Counted from the first letter of the stretch, positions 8,242 through 18,020 are shown. The stretch is DNA of 64,000 bases from Kosakonia sacchari (GCA_900109485.1 FOAY01000003.1:62001-126000); one strand, 5' to 3'. Program-made: numbers and translations. The notes: a model not told the origin generated them from the letters alone.

Positions 8242-9042
8242 TTACAGACCTTTGATGTTTTCCGCTTCTAACTCGTTGAAGTATTTCAGCGTTTTAACTT
8301 TCAGCTCCATCGTGGACGGTTCATCGCAGACGATGACTGCTTTCGGATGCAACTGCAGGCAACTAATGGTCCACATATGGTTTACGTTGCCTTCTACTGC
8401 CGCCTGCAGAGCCTGCGCTTTCACGCCGCCAAGTACCAGGATCATCACTTCTTCTGCGTCAAGCAGCGTGCCTACGCCGACAGTCAGCGCGTATTTCGGC
8501 ACCAGGTCCACGTCGCCGTCAAAAAAGCGAGAGTTCGCCACGCGGGTGTCATGAGTCAGGGTTTTAATGCGCGTGCGTGAAGCCAGAGAAGAGGCCGGCT
8601 CGTTAAACGCAATGTGCCCGTCGTTACCTACGCCGCCCATAAACAGGTGAATTTTGCCGTAGGAACGGATTTTTTCTTCATAGCGGCGGCATTCTGCGTC
8701 AATATCAGGCGCATTGCCATCCAGCAGGTTAATATTTTCTGCCGGAATATCAACGTGATCAAAGAAGTTGCGGTGCATAAAGCTGTGGTAGCTTTCCGGG
8801 TGCTCTTTCGGCAGACCAACATATTCGTCCATGTTGAAGGTGACAACGTGCTGGAAGCTAACCTGGCCTGCTTTGTGCATCTCAACCAGTGCTTTGTAAG
8901 CGGTGAGCGGCGTACCACCGGTTGGCAGACCAAGGATAAACGGACGATCTGCCGTCGGTTTGAATGCGTTGATACGATTTACGATATGGCGGGCTGCCCA
9001 TTTTCCGACTTGTTCAGCTGTCGCCAGGGGAATCAGTCTCAT
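8242..9042 (-). CDS. nagB: Glucosamine-6-phosphate deaminase NagB
   Basis: 266-residue allosteric deaminase/isomerase that converts glucosamine-6-phosphate to fructose-6-phosphate and ammonia. The N-terminus [17 protein letters not shown], the LPTGGTP phosphate loop (about 40), the catalytic Asp in FNMDEYVGL (about 72) and [17 protein letters not shown] (about 137-153, with Asp141 and His143) match the hexameric enterobacterial enzyme. First gene of the minus-strand nagBACD operon and divergent from nagE across a 350-bp regulatory region. Confidence 0.97.
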   Translation of the reverse strand: MRLIPLATAEQVGKWAARHIVNRINAFKPTADRPFILGLPTGGTPLTAYKALVEMHKAGQVSFQHVVTFNMDEYVGLPKEHPESYHSFMHRNFFDHVDIPAENINLLDGNAPDIDAECRRYEEKIRSYGKIHLFMGGVGNDGHIAFNEPASSLASRTRIKTLTHDTRVANSRFFDGDVDLVPKYALTVGVGTLLDAEEVMILVLGGVKAQALQAAVEGNVNHMWTISCLQLHPKAVIVCDEPSTMELKVKTLKYFNELEAENIKGL

Positions 9043-9142
9043 TGTTCACCTCAAAGTTAAATGAATAAAGTTGGCGGAATGCTTGCTGGCTCGGTGTTAA
9101 GCGTAACCTGAATGCGTTACAGAGCGGGAGCAGTCCGTCTTG

Positions 9143-9163
9143 ATATTTTTGAGCATAAAATAA
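9143..9163. promoter_or_regulatory. NagC operator, nagB-proximal
   Basis: Inverted half-sites ATATTT and AAATAA flank a 9-base spacer, matching the NagC consensus TTATTT-N9-AAATAA at 11 of 12 half-site positions. Its centre is 94 bp from the second operator. Confidence 0.75.
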
Positions 9164-9208
9164 GTTTTGCTTGTTTGCTAGCAGTTGGGAGGCTTATTGA
9201 CGATAGTT

Positions 9209-9224
9209 AGTGACTTTTATCACA
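9209..9224. promoter_or_regulatory. CRP site between the nagB and nagE operators
   Basis: AGTGA-N6-TCACA matches the cAMP-CRP consensus TGTGA-N6-TCACA at 9 of 10 positions. It lies between the two NagC operators, as in E. coli, where CRP activates both nag promoters and helps bend the repression loop. Confidence 0.75.
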
Positions 9225-9236
9225 AAAAAAATGCTT

Positions 9237-9257
9237 TTAATTTGCGAGGCGAATTAA
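9237..9257. promoter_or_regulatory. NagC operator, nagE-proximal
   Basis: A perfect inverted repeat, TTAATT-N9-AATTAA, of the NagC type. With the operator centred at 9153 it gives a centre distance of 94 bp, about nine helical turns, suited to a repression loop. The rest of the 9043-9392 interval holds the two promoters but no gene. Confidence 0.8.
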
Positions 9258-9392
9258 TTTTTCACACACTCTGCAAGGTAGTGAAAAAATAGCCTGTAGG
9301 GTAGTGAATAAATAGCCGTGATTTCAGGTTAGTTACACAATAAAAAACGACTGTTTCAGTGAGCTCACGATGGGTTCATAGGGGGAATAAAA

Positions 9393-11414
9393 GTGAGTAT
9401 TCTAGGTTATTTACAAAAGATTGGCCGCGCGCTGATGGTGCCTGTCGCCACTCTGCCTGCGGCGGCGATACTGATGGGTGTCGGCTACTGGATTGACCCG
9501 GTTGGCTGGGGTGGACAAAACGCACTGGCGGCTTTTTTCATCCAGTCCGGTTCTGCCATTATCGATAACATGGGTGTGCTGTTCGCGGTGGGTGTCGCTT
9601 ACGGTATGTCCAAAGATAAAGATGGCGCTGCTGCGCTTGCCGGCTTTGTCGGCTTCCTGGTATTGACCACGCTGTGTTCACCTGCTGCGGTCGCCATGAT
9701 CCAAAAAATTCCTGCGGATCAGGTACCTGCTGCATTCGGCAAAATCAAAAACCAGTTTATTGGTATTCTGGTCGGGATTATTGCCGCCGAACTTTACAAC
9801 CGCTTCAGCAATGTCGAATTGCCGAAAGCGCTCTCCTTCTTCAGCGGCCGCCGTCTGGTGCCGATCCTCACATCGTTTGTGATGATCGTGGTCGCTTTCA
9901 TCATGATGTTTATCTGGCCGGTCGTGTTTAGCGGTCTGGTAGGTTTTGGTGAACATATCCAGAAAATGGGTTCAATCGGTGCGGGTGTCTACGCCTTCTT
10001 TAACCGTCTGCTGATCCCGGTTGGTCTGCATCACGCGCTGAACTCCGTGTTCTGGTTCGATGTTGCTGGCATCAATGACATTCCTAACTTCCTCGGCGGC
10101 GCACAGTCTATCGAAGCCGGTAAAGCGGTTGTCGGCATCACTGGTCGTTACCAGGCGGGCTTCTTCCCGATCATGATGTTCGGTCTGCCGGGTGCGGCGC
10201 TGGCGGTTTATCACTGCGCACGTCCGGAAAACAAAGCCAAAGTACTGGGCATCATGATGGCTGGTGCGTTTGCCGCGTTCTTCACCGGTATTACTGAACC
10301 GCTGGAATTCTCCTTCATGTTCGTGGCGCCGGTATTGTATGTCATCCACTCAATTCTGACCGGTATCTCTGTTTTCATCGCCGCGAGCATGCACTGGATT
10401 GCCGGTTTCGGCTTTAGTGCGGGTCTGGTGGATTTGGTGCTCTCTTCGCGTAACCCGCTGGCAACCCAATGGTGGATGCTGATCCCGCAGGGGCTGGTAT
10501 TCTTCGTGATCTACTATGTGATCTTCCGCTTCACGATCACCAAATTCAACCTGCTGACGCCGGGTCGTGAGCTGGCTGTTGCCGGTGACGAAACTGATGG
10601 TCAGGATGTAAACGTAAGCGCGGATAGCGAGCAGGATGTGAGTGGGCTGGCGCGTCAGTATATTGCCGCAGTTGGCGGTACTGATAACCTGACCGGCATT
10701 GATGCTTGTATCACCCGTTTGCGTCTGAACGTGAAAGATTCTGCACTGGTGAACGATGCGCTGGCTAAACGCCTGGGCGCAACCGGCGTTATCCGTCTGA
10801 ACAAAACCAGCGTGCAGATCATCGTTGGTTTCGTGGCGGAAAAAATCGCCAATGCGATGAAGACCACCGGCCATGTTCCGGCTGCAGGTAATGCAGCGCC
10901 AGCCGCTGCGCCAGTGGCGAGTGCTAAGCCTCAGGCTGTACCGAACGCAACAGTGATTGCTGAACTGGTATCGCCGGTAACGGGTGAACTGGTTGCGCTG
11001 GATCAAGTCCCTGATGAAGCTTTCGCCAGCAAAGCTGTTGGCGACGGTGTAGCGGTGAAACCAACCGAAAGCATTGTGGTTTCTCCGGCAGCGGGCACCA
11101 TCGTTAAAATCTTCAATACCAACCACGCATTCTGCCTGGAAACCGAAAAAGGCGCTGAAATCGTTGTGCATATGGGCATCGATACTGTGGCGTTGGGCGG
11201 CCAGGGCTTTACGCGACTGGTGGAAGAAGGTGCCGAAGTTGTGGCGGGCCAGCCGATACTGGAAATGGATCTGGCGTACCTCAATGCCAATGCCCGCTCA
11301 ATGATTAGTCCGGTAGTCGTCAGCAATATCGATGACTTTAGCGGTCTGGTTATCAAGGCGCAGGGCCAGCTTGTTGCCGGTCAGACGCCGCTGTATGAGA
11401 TTAAAGGCAAGTAG
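9393..11414 (+). CDS. nagE: N-acetylglucosamine PTS permease NagE (EIICBA)
   Basis: 673-residue PTS transporter that imports GlcNAc and phosphorylates it to GlcNAc-6-phosphate. The order is a membrane IIC domain (about 1-390, with GITEPLEFSF near 300), a IIB domain with phosphorylated Cys439 in GIDACITRLRL, a PA-rich linker (about 500-515), and a IIA domain with active His593 in VVHMGIDT. The start is GTG at 9393 behind GGGGGAA. It is 25 residues longer than E. coli NagE. From memory the IIBA part is very close to E. coli while the IIC part (FFIQSGSAIIDNMGVLFAVG) resembles the Vibrio/Aeromonas-type NagE. It is divergent from nagBACD and under NagC and CRP sites. Confidence 0.93.
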   Translation: MSILGYLQKIGRALMVPVATLPAAAILMGVGYWIDPVGWGGQNALAAFFIQSGSAIIDNMGVLFAVGVAYGMSKDKDGAAALAGFVGFLVLTTLCSPAAVAMIQKIPADQVPAAFGKIKNQFIGILVGIIAAELYNRFSNVELPKALSFFSGRRLVPILTSFVMIVVAFIMMFIWPVVFSGLVGFGEHIQKMGSIGAGVYAFFNRLLIPVGLHHALNSVFWFDVAGINDIPNFLGGAQSIEAGKAVVGITGRYQAGFFPIMMFGLPGAALAVYHCARPENKAKVLGIMMAGAFAAFFTGITEPLEFSFMFVAPVLYVIHSILTGISVFIAASMHWIAGFGFSAGLVDLVLSSRNPLATQWWMLIPQGLVFFVIYYVIFRFTITKFNLLTPGRELAVAGDETDGQDVNVSADSEQDVSGLARQYIAAVGGTDNLTGIDACITRLRLNVKDSALVNDALAKRLGATGVIRLNKTSVQIIVGFVAEKIANAMKTTGHVPAAGNAAPAAAPVASAKPQAVPNATVIAELVSPVTGELVALDQVPDEAFASKAVGDGVAVKPTESIVVSPAAGTIVKIFNTNHAFCLETEKGAEIVVHMGIDTVALGGQGFTRLVEEGAEVVAGQPILEMDLAYLNANARSMISPVVVSNIDDFSGLVIKAQGQLVAGQTPLYEIKGK

Positions 11415-11440
11415 TCGTTCCTGAGTAAGCATTAAGCCTT

Positions 11441-11474
11441 AAGCGGCGGGGGAGAACCTCCGCCGCTTTTTTTT
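11441..11474 (+). terminator. Terminator of nagE
   Basis: AGCGGCGG and CCGCCGCT form an 8-bp stem around GGGAGAACCT, followed by TTTTTTTT. It begins 27 bases past the nagE stop codon. Confidence 0.92.
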
Positions 11475-11641
11475 GCTCCGCATTTAATCAATGCCATACT
11501 GTTGCCGCTTTATTACAGGGGATACGATGAAACGGATGCGCTTTTCACACTGTTTGCCACGGTTGCAGAGAGGCTGCCCACGAGCACAAGCCGTAGCCGA
11601 TTACCTTTCCAGCGGGCAACGCTGATTTGTATAAGTAAAGG

Positions 11642-11671
11642 TTGTTTCCTGCGCCCTGTTATTAGATCATA
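11642..11671 (+). promoter_or_regulatory. glnS promoter region
   Basis: The stretch from TTGTTT (11642) through TTAGATCAT (about 11662-11670) and on to the GAGGA ribosome-binding site at 11696 is closely similar to the well-known E. coli glnS promoter and leader. The exact -10 is uncertain (TTAGAT or GATCAT). Confidence 0.6.
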
Positions 11672-11708
11672 TGCCGTTATACGTTGTTTACGCCTTGAGG
11701 AACCCCTG

Positions 11709-13376
11709 ATGAGTGAGGCTGAAGCCCGCCCGACTAACTTTATTCGCCAGATCATTGATGAAGATCTGGCCAGTGGTAAGCACACTACCATCCACACCCG
11801 TTTTCCGCCGGAGCCGAATGGCTACCTGCACATCGGTCATGCGAAATCTATCTGCCTGAACTTCGGCATTGCGCAAGATTACCAGGGCCAGTGCAATCTG
11901 CGTTTTGATGATACCAACCCGGCTAAAGAAGACATCGAATACGTTGAATCGATCAAAAATGACGTGCAATGGTTGGGCTTTCACTGGTCTGGTGACATCT
12001 GCTACTCCTCGGATTACTTCGACAAGCTGTATCAGTATGCGATCGAGCTGATCAACAAAGGCCTGGCCTATGTTGACGAGCTTTCTGCTGATGAAATCCG
12101 TGAATATCGCGGTACGCTGACTCAGCCGGGTAAAAACAGCCCGTTCCGCGATCGCAGCGTAGAAGAGAACCTGGCGCTGTTTGAGAAAATGCGTTCCGGC
12201 GGCTTTGAGGAAGGTAAAGCATGCCTGCGTGCGAAGATCGATATGGCATCGCCGTTTATCGTGATGCGCGATCCGGTGCTGTATCGCATTAAATTTGCAG
12301 AACACCACCAGACCGGCAACAAGTGGTGCATCTACCCGATGTACGACTTTACCCACTGCATCAGCGATGCGCTGGAAGGCATTACGCACTCCCTGTGTAC
12401 GCTGGAATTCCAGGACAACCGTCGTCTTTACGACTGGGTGCTGGATAACATCACTATTCCGGTTCATCCGCGCCAGTACGAGTTTTCGCGTCTGAATCTG
12501 GAATACACCGTGATGTCGAAGCGCAAACTGAACCAGTTGGTGACCGAGAAGCATGTGGAAGGCTGGGATGACCCACGTATGCCGACCATTTCCGGTCTGC
12601 GCCGCCGTGGTTATACTGCCGCTTCCATCCGTGAATTCTGTAAACGCATAGGCGTGACCAAGCAGGACAATACCATCGAAATGGCTTCGCTGGAATCCTG
12701 CATCCGTGAAGATCTTAACGAGAATGCGCCACGCGCAATGGCGGTTATCGATCCGGTGAAACTGATTATCGAAAACTATCCGCAGGGCGGCAGCGAAATC
12801 GTCACCATGCCGAACCATCCGAATAAACCGGAGATGGGCACGCGTGAAGTGCCGTTTAGCGGCGAGATCTGGATCGATCGCGCAGATTTCCGTGAAGAAG
12901 CGAATAAGCAATACAAACGTCTGGTGCTGGGCAAAGAAGTGCGCCTGCGCAACGCGTATGTGATTAAAGCTGAACGCGTGGAGAAAGATGACGAAGGCAA
13001 TATCACGACCATTTTCTGTTCTTACGATGCGGACACGCTGAGCAAAGATCCGGCTGATGGCCGTAAAGTGAAAGGTGTGATCCACTGGGTAAGCGCGCAA
13101 CATGCGTTGCCAGTAGAAATCCGTCTCTACGATCGCCTGTTCAGTGTACCGAACCCGGGCGCGGCGGACGATTTCCTTGCCACCATCAATCCGGAATCAC
13201 TGGTGATCAAGCAGGGCTATGCTGAACCCTCTCTGAAAGAGGCGCAGGCGGGTAAAGCGTATCAGTTCGAGCGCGAAGGTTATTTCTGCCTCGACAGCCG
13301 TTATGCAAGCGCTACCAAACCTGTCTTCAACCGCACCGTTGGGCTGCGCGATACCTGGGCAAAAATGGGTGACTGA
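11709..13376 (+). CDS. glnS: Glutaminyl-tRNA synthetase
   Basis: 555-residue class I aminoacyl-tRNA synthetase that charges tRNA-Gln, whose genes lie at 2262-2669. The catalytic core has the HIGH motif in [14 protein letters not shown] (about 34-47) and the KMSKS counterpart VMSKRKL (about 268-274); the C-terminal beta-barrels recognise the anticodon. An upstream extension to 11502 stays open, but the ATG at 11709 follows GAGGA at 11696-11700 and gives the E. coli N-terminus [16 protein letters not shown]. It has its own promoter and terminator. Confidence 0.97.
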   Translation: MSEAEARPTNFIRQIIDEDLASGKHTTIHTRFPPEPNGYLHIGHAKSICLNFGIAQDYQGQCNLRFDDTNPAKEDIEYVESIKNDVQWLGFHWSGDICYSSDYFDKLYQYAIELINKGLAYVDELSADEIREYRGTLTQPGKNSPFRDRSVEENLALFEKMRSGGFEEGKACLRAKIDMASPFIVMRDPVLYRIKFAEHHQTGNKWCIYPMYDFTHCISDALEGITHSLCTLEFQDNRRLYDWVLDNITIPVHPRQYEFSRLNLEYTVMSKRKLNQLVTEKHVEGWDDPRMPTISGLRRRGYTAASIREFCKRIGVTKQDNTIEMASLESCIREDLNENAPRAMAVIDPVKLIIENYPQGGSEIVTMPNHPNKPEMGTREVPFSGEIWIDRADFREEANKQYKRLVLGKEVRLRNAYVIKAERVEKDDEGNITTIFCSYDADTLSKDPADGRKVKGVIHWVSAQHALPVEIRLYDRLFSVPNPGAADDFLATINPESLVIKQGYAEPSLKEAQAGKAYQFEREGYFCLDSRYASATKPVFNRTVGLRDTWAKMGD

Positions 13377-13403
13377 TTAAGTCAATCACAGACAATCAGC
13401 TTA

Positions 13404-13431
13404 AAACGCCGCGAACTGCGGCGTTTTTTTT
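13404..13431 (+). terminator. Terminator of glnS
   Basis: AACGCCGC and GCGGCGTT form an 8-bp stem around GAACT, followed by a run of eight T. Confidence 0.93.
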
Positions 13432-13459
13432 GCTTATTCATTAGGTAATTACCGCATAA

Positions 13460-13480
13460 TATATTCGCGACGCGAATTAA
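13460..13480. promoter_or_regulatory. Upstream NagC-like operator of chiP
   Basis: TATATT and AATTAA half-sites flank the palindromic spacer CGCGACGCG. This is the NagC operator layout (6-9-6). It lies 362 bp upstream of the chiP ATG, just after the glnS terminator. NagC control of chiP is established in E. coli and Salmonella; the site here is inferred from sequence. Confidence 0.65.
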
Positions 13481-13695
13481 TGTCGTCTCTTGTTGATATC
13501 AACTTAACCCACCTGAAAAGATAGTAAATCGATAATTTTAGCTAAATATAAGATGTAATCGCTACCAGTAAGCATTATATGCTGATTAATTGCGTTTAAA
13601 TTAATCATTTAACCAGTCTATGTAATTTGTTTCAAAACACTACCAATTATGTGCACTTCATCATAATCCTGCATTTTGCTCACTAAAAAGCGTTG

Positions 13696-13716
13696 ATAAT
13701 TCGCGTCGCGAAAAAT
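13696..13716. promoter_or_regulatory. Downstream NagC-like operator of chiP
   Basis: ATAATT and AAAAAT half-sites flank the spacer CGCGTCGCG, the same 9-base core as the upstream site with its central base complementary. The centres of the two sites are 236 bp apart. The interval 13377-13821 holds these operators, the AT-rich chiP promoter region and the untranslated leader, but no gene. Confidence 0.65.
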
Positions 13717-13821
13717 AGTCTTAAGCCGGTAGTTACTTCGGGGGTATTTCATAACTACCTAAACTTTTTGCTTTTTTTCTCGCCATCGCGGCGGTTTATA
13801 TGCGTCCAGAAGGAATCACTC

Positions 13822-15219
13822 ATGCGTATGTTTAGTGGCAAACGTAGTGCACTGGCGCTGGCTATTGCCAGTGTCACAGCAATGTCGGGCTGGGTTGTAT
13901 CTCCACAGGCTCATGCAGCAGGTTTTATCGATGATTCCACGCTCACGGGCGGTATTTATTACTGGCAGCGTGAACGTGACCGTAAAGATGTTCTGGAAAA
14001 TAAATACAAAACTAACCTTTCGCACTCGACCTGGAACGCCAATCTGGATTTCCAGTCGGGTTATGTCGCTGACATGTTCGGTCTGGATATTGCGGCTTTT
14101 ACCGCGATTGAAATGGCAGAAAACGGCGACAGTGCGCATCCGAACGAAATTGCTTTCTCCTCCAGTAACAAAGCCTACAAAGAAGACTGGTCAGGAGATA
14201 AAAGCGGGATCAGCCTGTATAAAGCCGCCGCGAAATTTAAATATGGCCCGGTCTGGGCGCGCGCGGGTTACATTCAGCCAACTGGGCAAACGCTGTTAGC
14301 GCCGCACTGGAGCTTTATGCCGGGCACTTACCAGGGGGCGGAAGCCGGGGCGAATTTTGATTATGGCGATGCAGGTGCGCTGAGCTTCTCGTATATGTGG
14401 ACCAATGAATACAAGGCGCCCTGGCATATCGAGATGGATAAGTTTTATCAGAACGACAGAAAAACCAAAGTCGACTATCTGCACTCGCTCGGCGCAAAAT
14501 ATGACTTCAAAAACGACCTTGTGCTGGAGGCCGCATTTGGCCAGGCGGAAGGCTACGTCGATCAATACTTTGCTAAAGCCAGCTACAAATTTGACGTGGC
14601 AGGCAGCCCACTCAGCACCAGCTACCAGTTCTACGGTACCCGCGACAAAGTCAGCAATGGCGGCGTGAACGATATTTATGACGGCACCGCATGGCTGCAA
14701 GCGTTGACCTTCGGCTACAAAATTGGTCAGGTCGATTTGCGTCTTGAAGGCACCTGGGTCAAAGCTGACGGCCAGCAAGGATACTTCCTGCAACGTATGA
14801 CGCCAACCTATGCGTCATCCAACGGGCGCCTCGATATCTGGTGGGATAACCGCTCTGACTTTAATGCCAATGGTGAAAAAGCTCTCTTCTTCGGCGCGAT
14901 GTATGACCTGAAGAACTGGAACCTGCCAGGCTTTACGGTCGGTGCATCTTACGCCTATGCGTGGGACGCGAAGCCGGCTGATATGGCAACACCGGATGCG
15001 TATTACGATCCAAACTACCGCCTGAAAGAGTCCGCTTACAGCCTGGATGCCATTTATACCGTTCAGGATGGTCGCGCCAAAGGCACGATGTTCAAGCTGC
15101 ACTTTACCCAATATGACAACCATTCTGACATCCCGAGCTACGGCGGCGGCTACGGCAACATCTTCCAGGATGAGCGCGACGTGAAATTCATGGTTATCGC
15201 ACCGTTCACCATCTTCTGA
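13822..15219 (+). CDS. chiP: Chitoporin ChiP
   Basis: 465-residue outer-membrane porin of the OprD-like family, specific for chitooligosaccharides. It starts with a signal peptide ([20 protein letters not shown] through AHA, cleavage about residue 32-34) and ends in [10 protein letters not shown], the terminal-aromatic strand needed for outer-membrane assembly. Sequence follows E. coli ChiP (YbfM, 468 residues) throughout. The start is the ATG at 13822 behind AAGGAATC; an upstream extension to 13693 would add a non-signal sequence. In E. coli and Salmonella the chiP ribosome-binding site is masked by the sRNA ChiX; the AAGGAAT here is compatible with that. It is followed after 44 bp by a chitobiase gene instead of chiQ. 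Confidence 0.95.
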   Translation: MRMFSGKRSALALAIASVTAMSGWVVSPQAHAAGFIDDSTLTGGIYYWQRERDRKDVLENKYKTNLSHSTWNANLDFQSGYVADMFGLDIAAFTAIEMAENGDSAHPNEIAFSSSNKAYKEDWSGDKSGISLYKAAAKFKYGPVWARAGYIQPTGQTLLAPHWSFMPGTYQGAEAGANFDYGDAGALSFSYMWTNEYKAPWHIEMDKFYQNDRKTKVDYLHSLGAKYDFKNDLVLEAAFGQAEGYVDQYFAKASYKFDVAGSPLSTSYQFYGTRDKVSNGGVNDIYDGTAWLQALTFGYKIGQVDLRLEGTWVKADGQQGYFLQRMTPTYASSNGRLDIWWDNRSDFNANGEKALFFGAMYDLKNWNLPGFTVGASYAYAWDAKPADMATPDAYYDPNYRLKESAYSLDAIYTVQDGRAKGTMFKLHFTQYDNHSDIPSYGGGYGNIFQDERDVKFMVIAPFTIF

Positions 15220-15263
15220 TGCGTTTGCCGGGTTATGCCCGGCTGAAATACAAGGAATAAGTA

Positions 15264-17915
15264 ATGAAAACAGTACGTTTAAGCATCTTGGCCAGCGCAA
15301 TTTTCGGCGTGTTAAGCAGCCCCGCGTTGGCAAACCAGAGCACCGTCGACGCCATCAGCCAGTTTCATCTTAACTACGCGGTGAAGGATAACTTTGCCGC
15401 ACAGAACGGCATTGATTGTGCGAAGCTTGGTGCCGACTGGGCTTCCTGCAATAAAGCGGTGATCACGCTGACCAACAATGGTGAGGCTGTAACCGACAAG
15501 GATTGGACGATTTACTTCCACAGCATCCGTCCGATACTGGAGGTGGCAAATGACCAGTTCAAGGTCACCCATATCATGGGCGATCTGCACAAGCTGGAGC
15601 CAACGGACAAATTTACCGGCTTCCCGGCAAAGCAGGCGGTGGAAATTCCGGTTGTTAACGAGTACTGGCAGTTGTTTGTTACCGATGTGCTGCCTCGTTG
15701 GTACGTGACGGCCGAAGGTGCGACGGCAAAAGTGATTGCCAATACCGATACCGAAGATCTGTTCCAGTTTGTTACGCCGCTCGACGGCCAGTGGAAACGT
15801 ACGCCGGATGATAAAAACATCCTGATGACCGCTGAAGCGCGCTTTGAGAAAAATAGCGACGTCAAAGCGCTAAACCTCTCCACGTTGCGCGGCCAGATTG
15901 TCCCCACGCCGCAGAAGGTAAAAATCTCCGGTCAGGATGTGGATCTGAGCAAAGGCGTGACGCTCGATCTCTCTGTGCTTGGCGCAGATGCGCAGGAAGC
16001 GGTGAAGTCGCGCTTCGCGCTGCTGGGCGTTAAAGAGGGCAGTTATCCCATCCGCACAGAGATCGCAGTGAAGGCTTTTGCGGGTGATGAAGCCATATCA
16101 GGTGCCTATAAGTTGCACATTGGGGCAAATGAAGCGGTAATCACTGGCTTTGATCAGGCTGGCGTGTTCTACGGCCTGCAATCTTTGCTGTCGCTGATCC
16201 CTTCCGGTGGCGAGCCGAAAATCGCACAGCTTGAAGCGAAAGACGCACCGCGCTTTGATTATCGCGGGATTCAGCTTGATGTGGGACGTAACTTCCACAG
16301 CAAAGATGCCGTGCTGCGCCTGCTGGATCAGATGTCAGCTTATAAGCTGAACAAATTCCACTTTCACCTTACCGATGATGAAGGCTGGCGCATTGAGATC
16401 CCAGGCTTGCCTGAGCTGACCGACATTGGTAGCAAACGTTGCCACGATCTGAGCGAGAAAACGTGCCTGCTGCCGCAGCTGGGTTCAGGTCCGGACAGCA
16501 ACAACAATGGCAGCGGTCACTTCAGCCGTGCCGATTACATCGATATACTGAAGTACGCGAAAGCGCGACAGATTGAAGTGATCCCGGAAATTGATATGCC
16601 GGCACACGCCCGTGCGGCAGTGATCTCAATGGAAGCGCGCTATGAGCGCCTGATGAAAGAGGGTAAAGAGAAAGAGGCGAACCAGTACCGTTTGCTGGAT
16701 CCGACGGACACCTCCAATACCACCGGGGTACAGTTCTATAATCGCACTGGTTATCTGAACCCTTGCCTTGATTCGTCACGCAATTTCGTCGATAAGGTGA
16801 TGGGCGAAATCCAGCAAATGCACAAAGAAGCAGGTGTACCGCTGAATACCTGGCATTTTGGCGGTGATGAAGCGAAAAACATCTATCTGGGAACGGGTTA
16901 TACCGACCAGAAAAAACCGGAAGCGGGCAAAGGCATCATCGATCAGAGCAAGCAGGATAAACCGTGGGCGAAATCTCAGGTCTGCCAGACTATGGTCAAA
17001 GAGGGTAAGGTTGCAGATGTTGAGCATCTTTCCAGCTACTTTGGTATTGAGGTCAGCAAACTGGTGAAAGCGCACGGTATCGGCACCATGCAGGCATGGC
17101 AGGATGGCCTGAAAGATGCTAAAAATGCCGCCGAGTTTGCCACCGATCACGTCAATGTTAACTTCTGGGATACGCTCTACTGGGGCGGTTTCGATTCGGT
17201 AAATGACTGGGCAAACAAAGGGTTCCGCGTCATTGTCTCGAACCCGGACTATGTTTACCTCGACTTCCCGAACGAAGTCCATCCGGCGGAAAGCGGCTAC
17301 TACTGGGGCACGCGCTTTAGCGATGAGCGCAAGATCTTCAGCTTTGCGCCAGACAACATGCCGCAAAATGCTGAAACCTCACTGGATCGCGACGGCAATC
17401 CATTCAACGCGAAATCGGACAAACCATGGCCTGGAGCCTATGGTCTTTCTGCTCAGCTGTGGAGTGAAGTGGTACGTACCGACAACCAGATGGAGTACAT
17501 GATTTATCCACGCATGATTGCGGTCGCAGAGCGTGCCTGGCACCGCGCCGGTTGGGAACAGGATTATCAGGCCGGTCGCGAGTACAAAGGCGGGGAAACT
17601 CATCTGGTCGATGTAAAAGCGCTGGATAAAGACTGGACCCGCTTTGCAAATCTGTTAGGCCATCGTGAACTGGCAAAACTGGACAAAGCAGGCATTAACT
17701 ACCGCCTGCCTGTACCGGGCGCGCGCGTGGTCGGCGGCAAGCTGGAAGCCAATACCAGCTTCCCGGGAATGGTCGTGGAATATTCTACGGACGGCGGTAA
17801 AAACTGGCTGCGCTACGATGATAAAGCGCGTCCGCAGGTGAGCGGGGAAGTGCAGATCCGCACCGCCAGCCCGGACGGCAAACGTTTCAGCCGTGTGGAT
17901 AGCGTCAAAGCGTAA
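15264..17915 (+). CDS. ctb: Periplasmic/outer-membrane chitobiase (GH20 beta-N-acetylhexosaminidase)
   Basis: 883-residue GH20 enzyme of the Serratia chitobiase type that cuts chitobiose and longer chitosugars to GlcNAc. Signal peptide 1-24 ends SSPALA. Then follow an N-terminal carbohydrate-binding-like domain (about 30-185), a GH20b domain (about 215-335), a TIM-barrel catalytic domain (about 336-760) with HFHLTDDEGWR, IPEIDMPAHARA and the catalytic pair Asp535-Glu536 in HFGGDEAKN, and a C-terminal Ig-like domain (about 800-883). It lies 44 bp after chiP with its own AAGGA site, so it is very likely co-transcribed: ChiP admits chitosugars and this enzyme makes GlcNAc for NagE. It ends at a strong terminator. 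E. coli K-12 lacks it. Confidence 0.94.
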   Translation: MKTVRLSILASAIFGVLSSPALANQSTVDAISQFHLNYAVKDNFAAQNGIDCAKLGADWASCNKAVITLTNNGEAVTDKDWTIYFHSIRPILEVANDQFKVTHIMGDLHKLEPTDKFTGFPAKQAVEIPVVNEYWQLFVTDVLPRWYVTAEGATAKVIANTDTEDLFQFVTPLDGQWKRTPDDKNILMTAEARFEKNSDVKALNLSTLRGQIVPTPQKVKISGQDVDLSKGVTLDLSVLGADAQEAVKSRFALLGVKEGSYPIRTEIAVKAFAGDEAISGAYKLHIGANEAVITGFDQAGVFYGLQSLLSLIPSGGEPKIAQLEAKDAPRFDYRGIQLDVGRNFHSKDAVLRLLDQMSAYKLNKFHFHLTDDEGWRIEIPGLPELTDIGSKRCHDLSEKTCLLPQLGSGPDSNNNGSGHFSRADYIDILKYAKARQIEVIPEIDMPAHARAAVISMEARYERLMKEGKEKEANQYRLLDPTDTSNTTGVQFYNRTGYLNPCLDSSRNFVDKVMGEIQQMHKEAGVPLNTWHFGGDEAKNIYLGTGYTDQKKPEAGKGIIDQSKQDKPWAKSQVCQTMVKEGKVADVEHLSSYFGIEVSKLVKAHGIGTMQAWQDGLKDAKNAAEFATDHVNVNFWDTLYWGGFDSVNDWANKGFRVIVSNPDYVYLDFPNEVHPAESGYYWGTRFSDERKIFSFAPDNMPQNAETSLDRDGNPFNAKSDKPWPGAYGLSAQLWSEVVRTDNQMEYMIYPRMIAVAERAWHRAGWEQDYQAGREYKGGETHLVDVKALDKDWTRFANLLGHRELAKLDKAGINYRLPVPGARVVGGKLEANTSFPGMVVEYSTDGGKNWLRYDDKARPQVSGEVQIRTASPDGKRFSRVDSVKA

Positions 17916-17931
17916 TTATTACTGAGGTAAC

Positions 17932-17970
17932 CTGCCCGGCAGCGCAAACCTGCCGGGCATTTTTGTTTTT
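17932..17970 (+). terminator. Terminator of the chiP-ctb operon
   Basis: TGCCCGGCAG and CTGCCGGGCA (with a small internal loop) form a stem of about 10 bp, followed by TTTTTGTTTTT. It is convergent with the fur terminator just downstream. Confidence 0.9.
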
Positions 17971-17976
17971 GAAGGG

Positions 17977-18006
17977 CAAAAAAAAGCCAACCTGAAGGCT
18001 GGCTTG
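17977..18006 (-). terminator. Terminator of fur
   Basis: On the minus strand AAGCCAGCC and GGTTGGCTT form a 9-bp stem with one G-T pair and loop TTCA, followed by TTTTTTTT. It is placed 15 bases after the fur stop. Confidence 0.9.
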
Positions 18007-18020
18007 AGTATGAAAAGGGA

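Noticed and set aside
11688-13103. 471-codon open frame on the minus strand across glnS
   Set aside because: It is antisense to a full-length, motif-complete GlnS. Long antisense frames arise from codon bias in GC-rich enterobacterial genes, and its translation has no recognisable domain.
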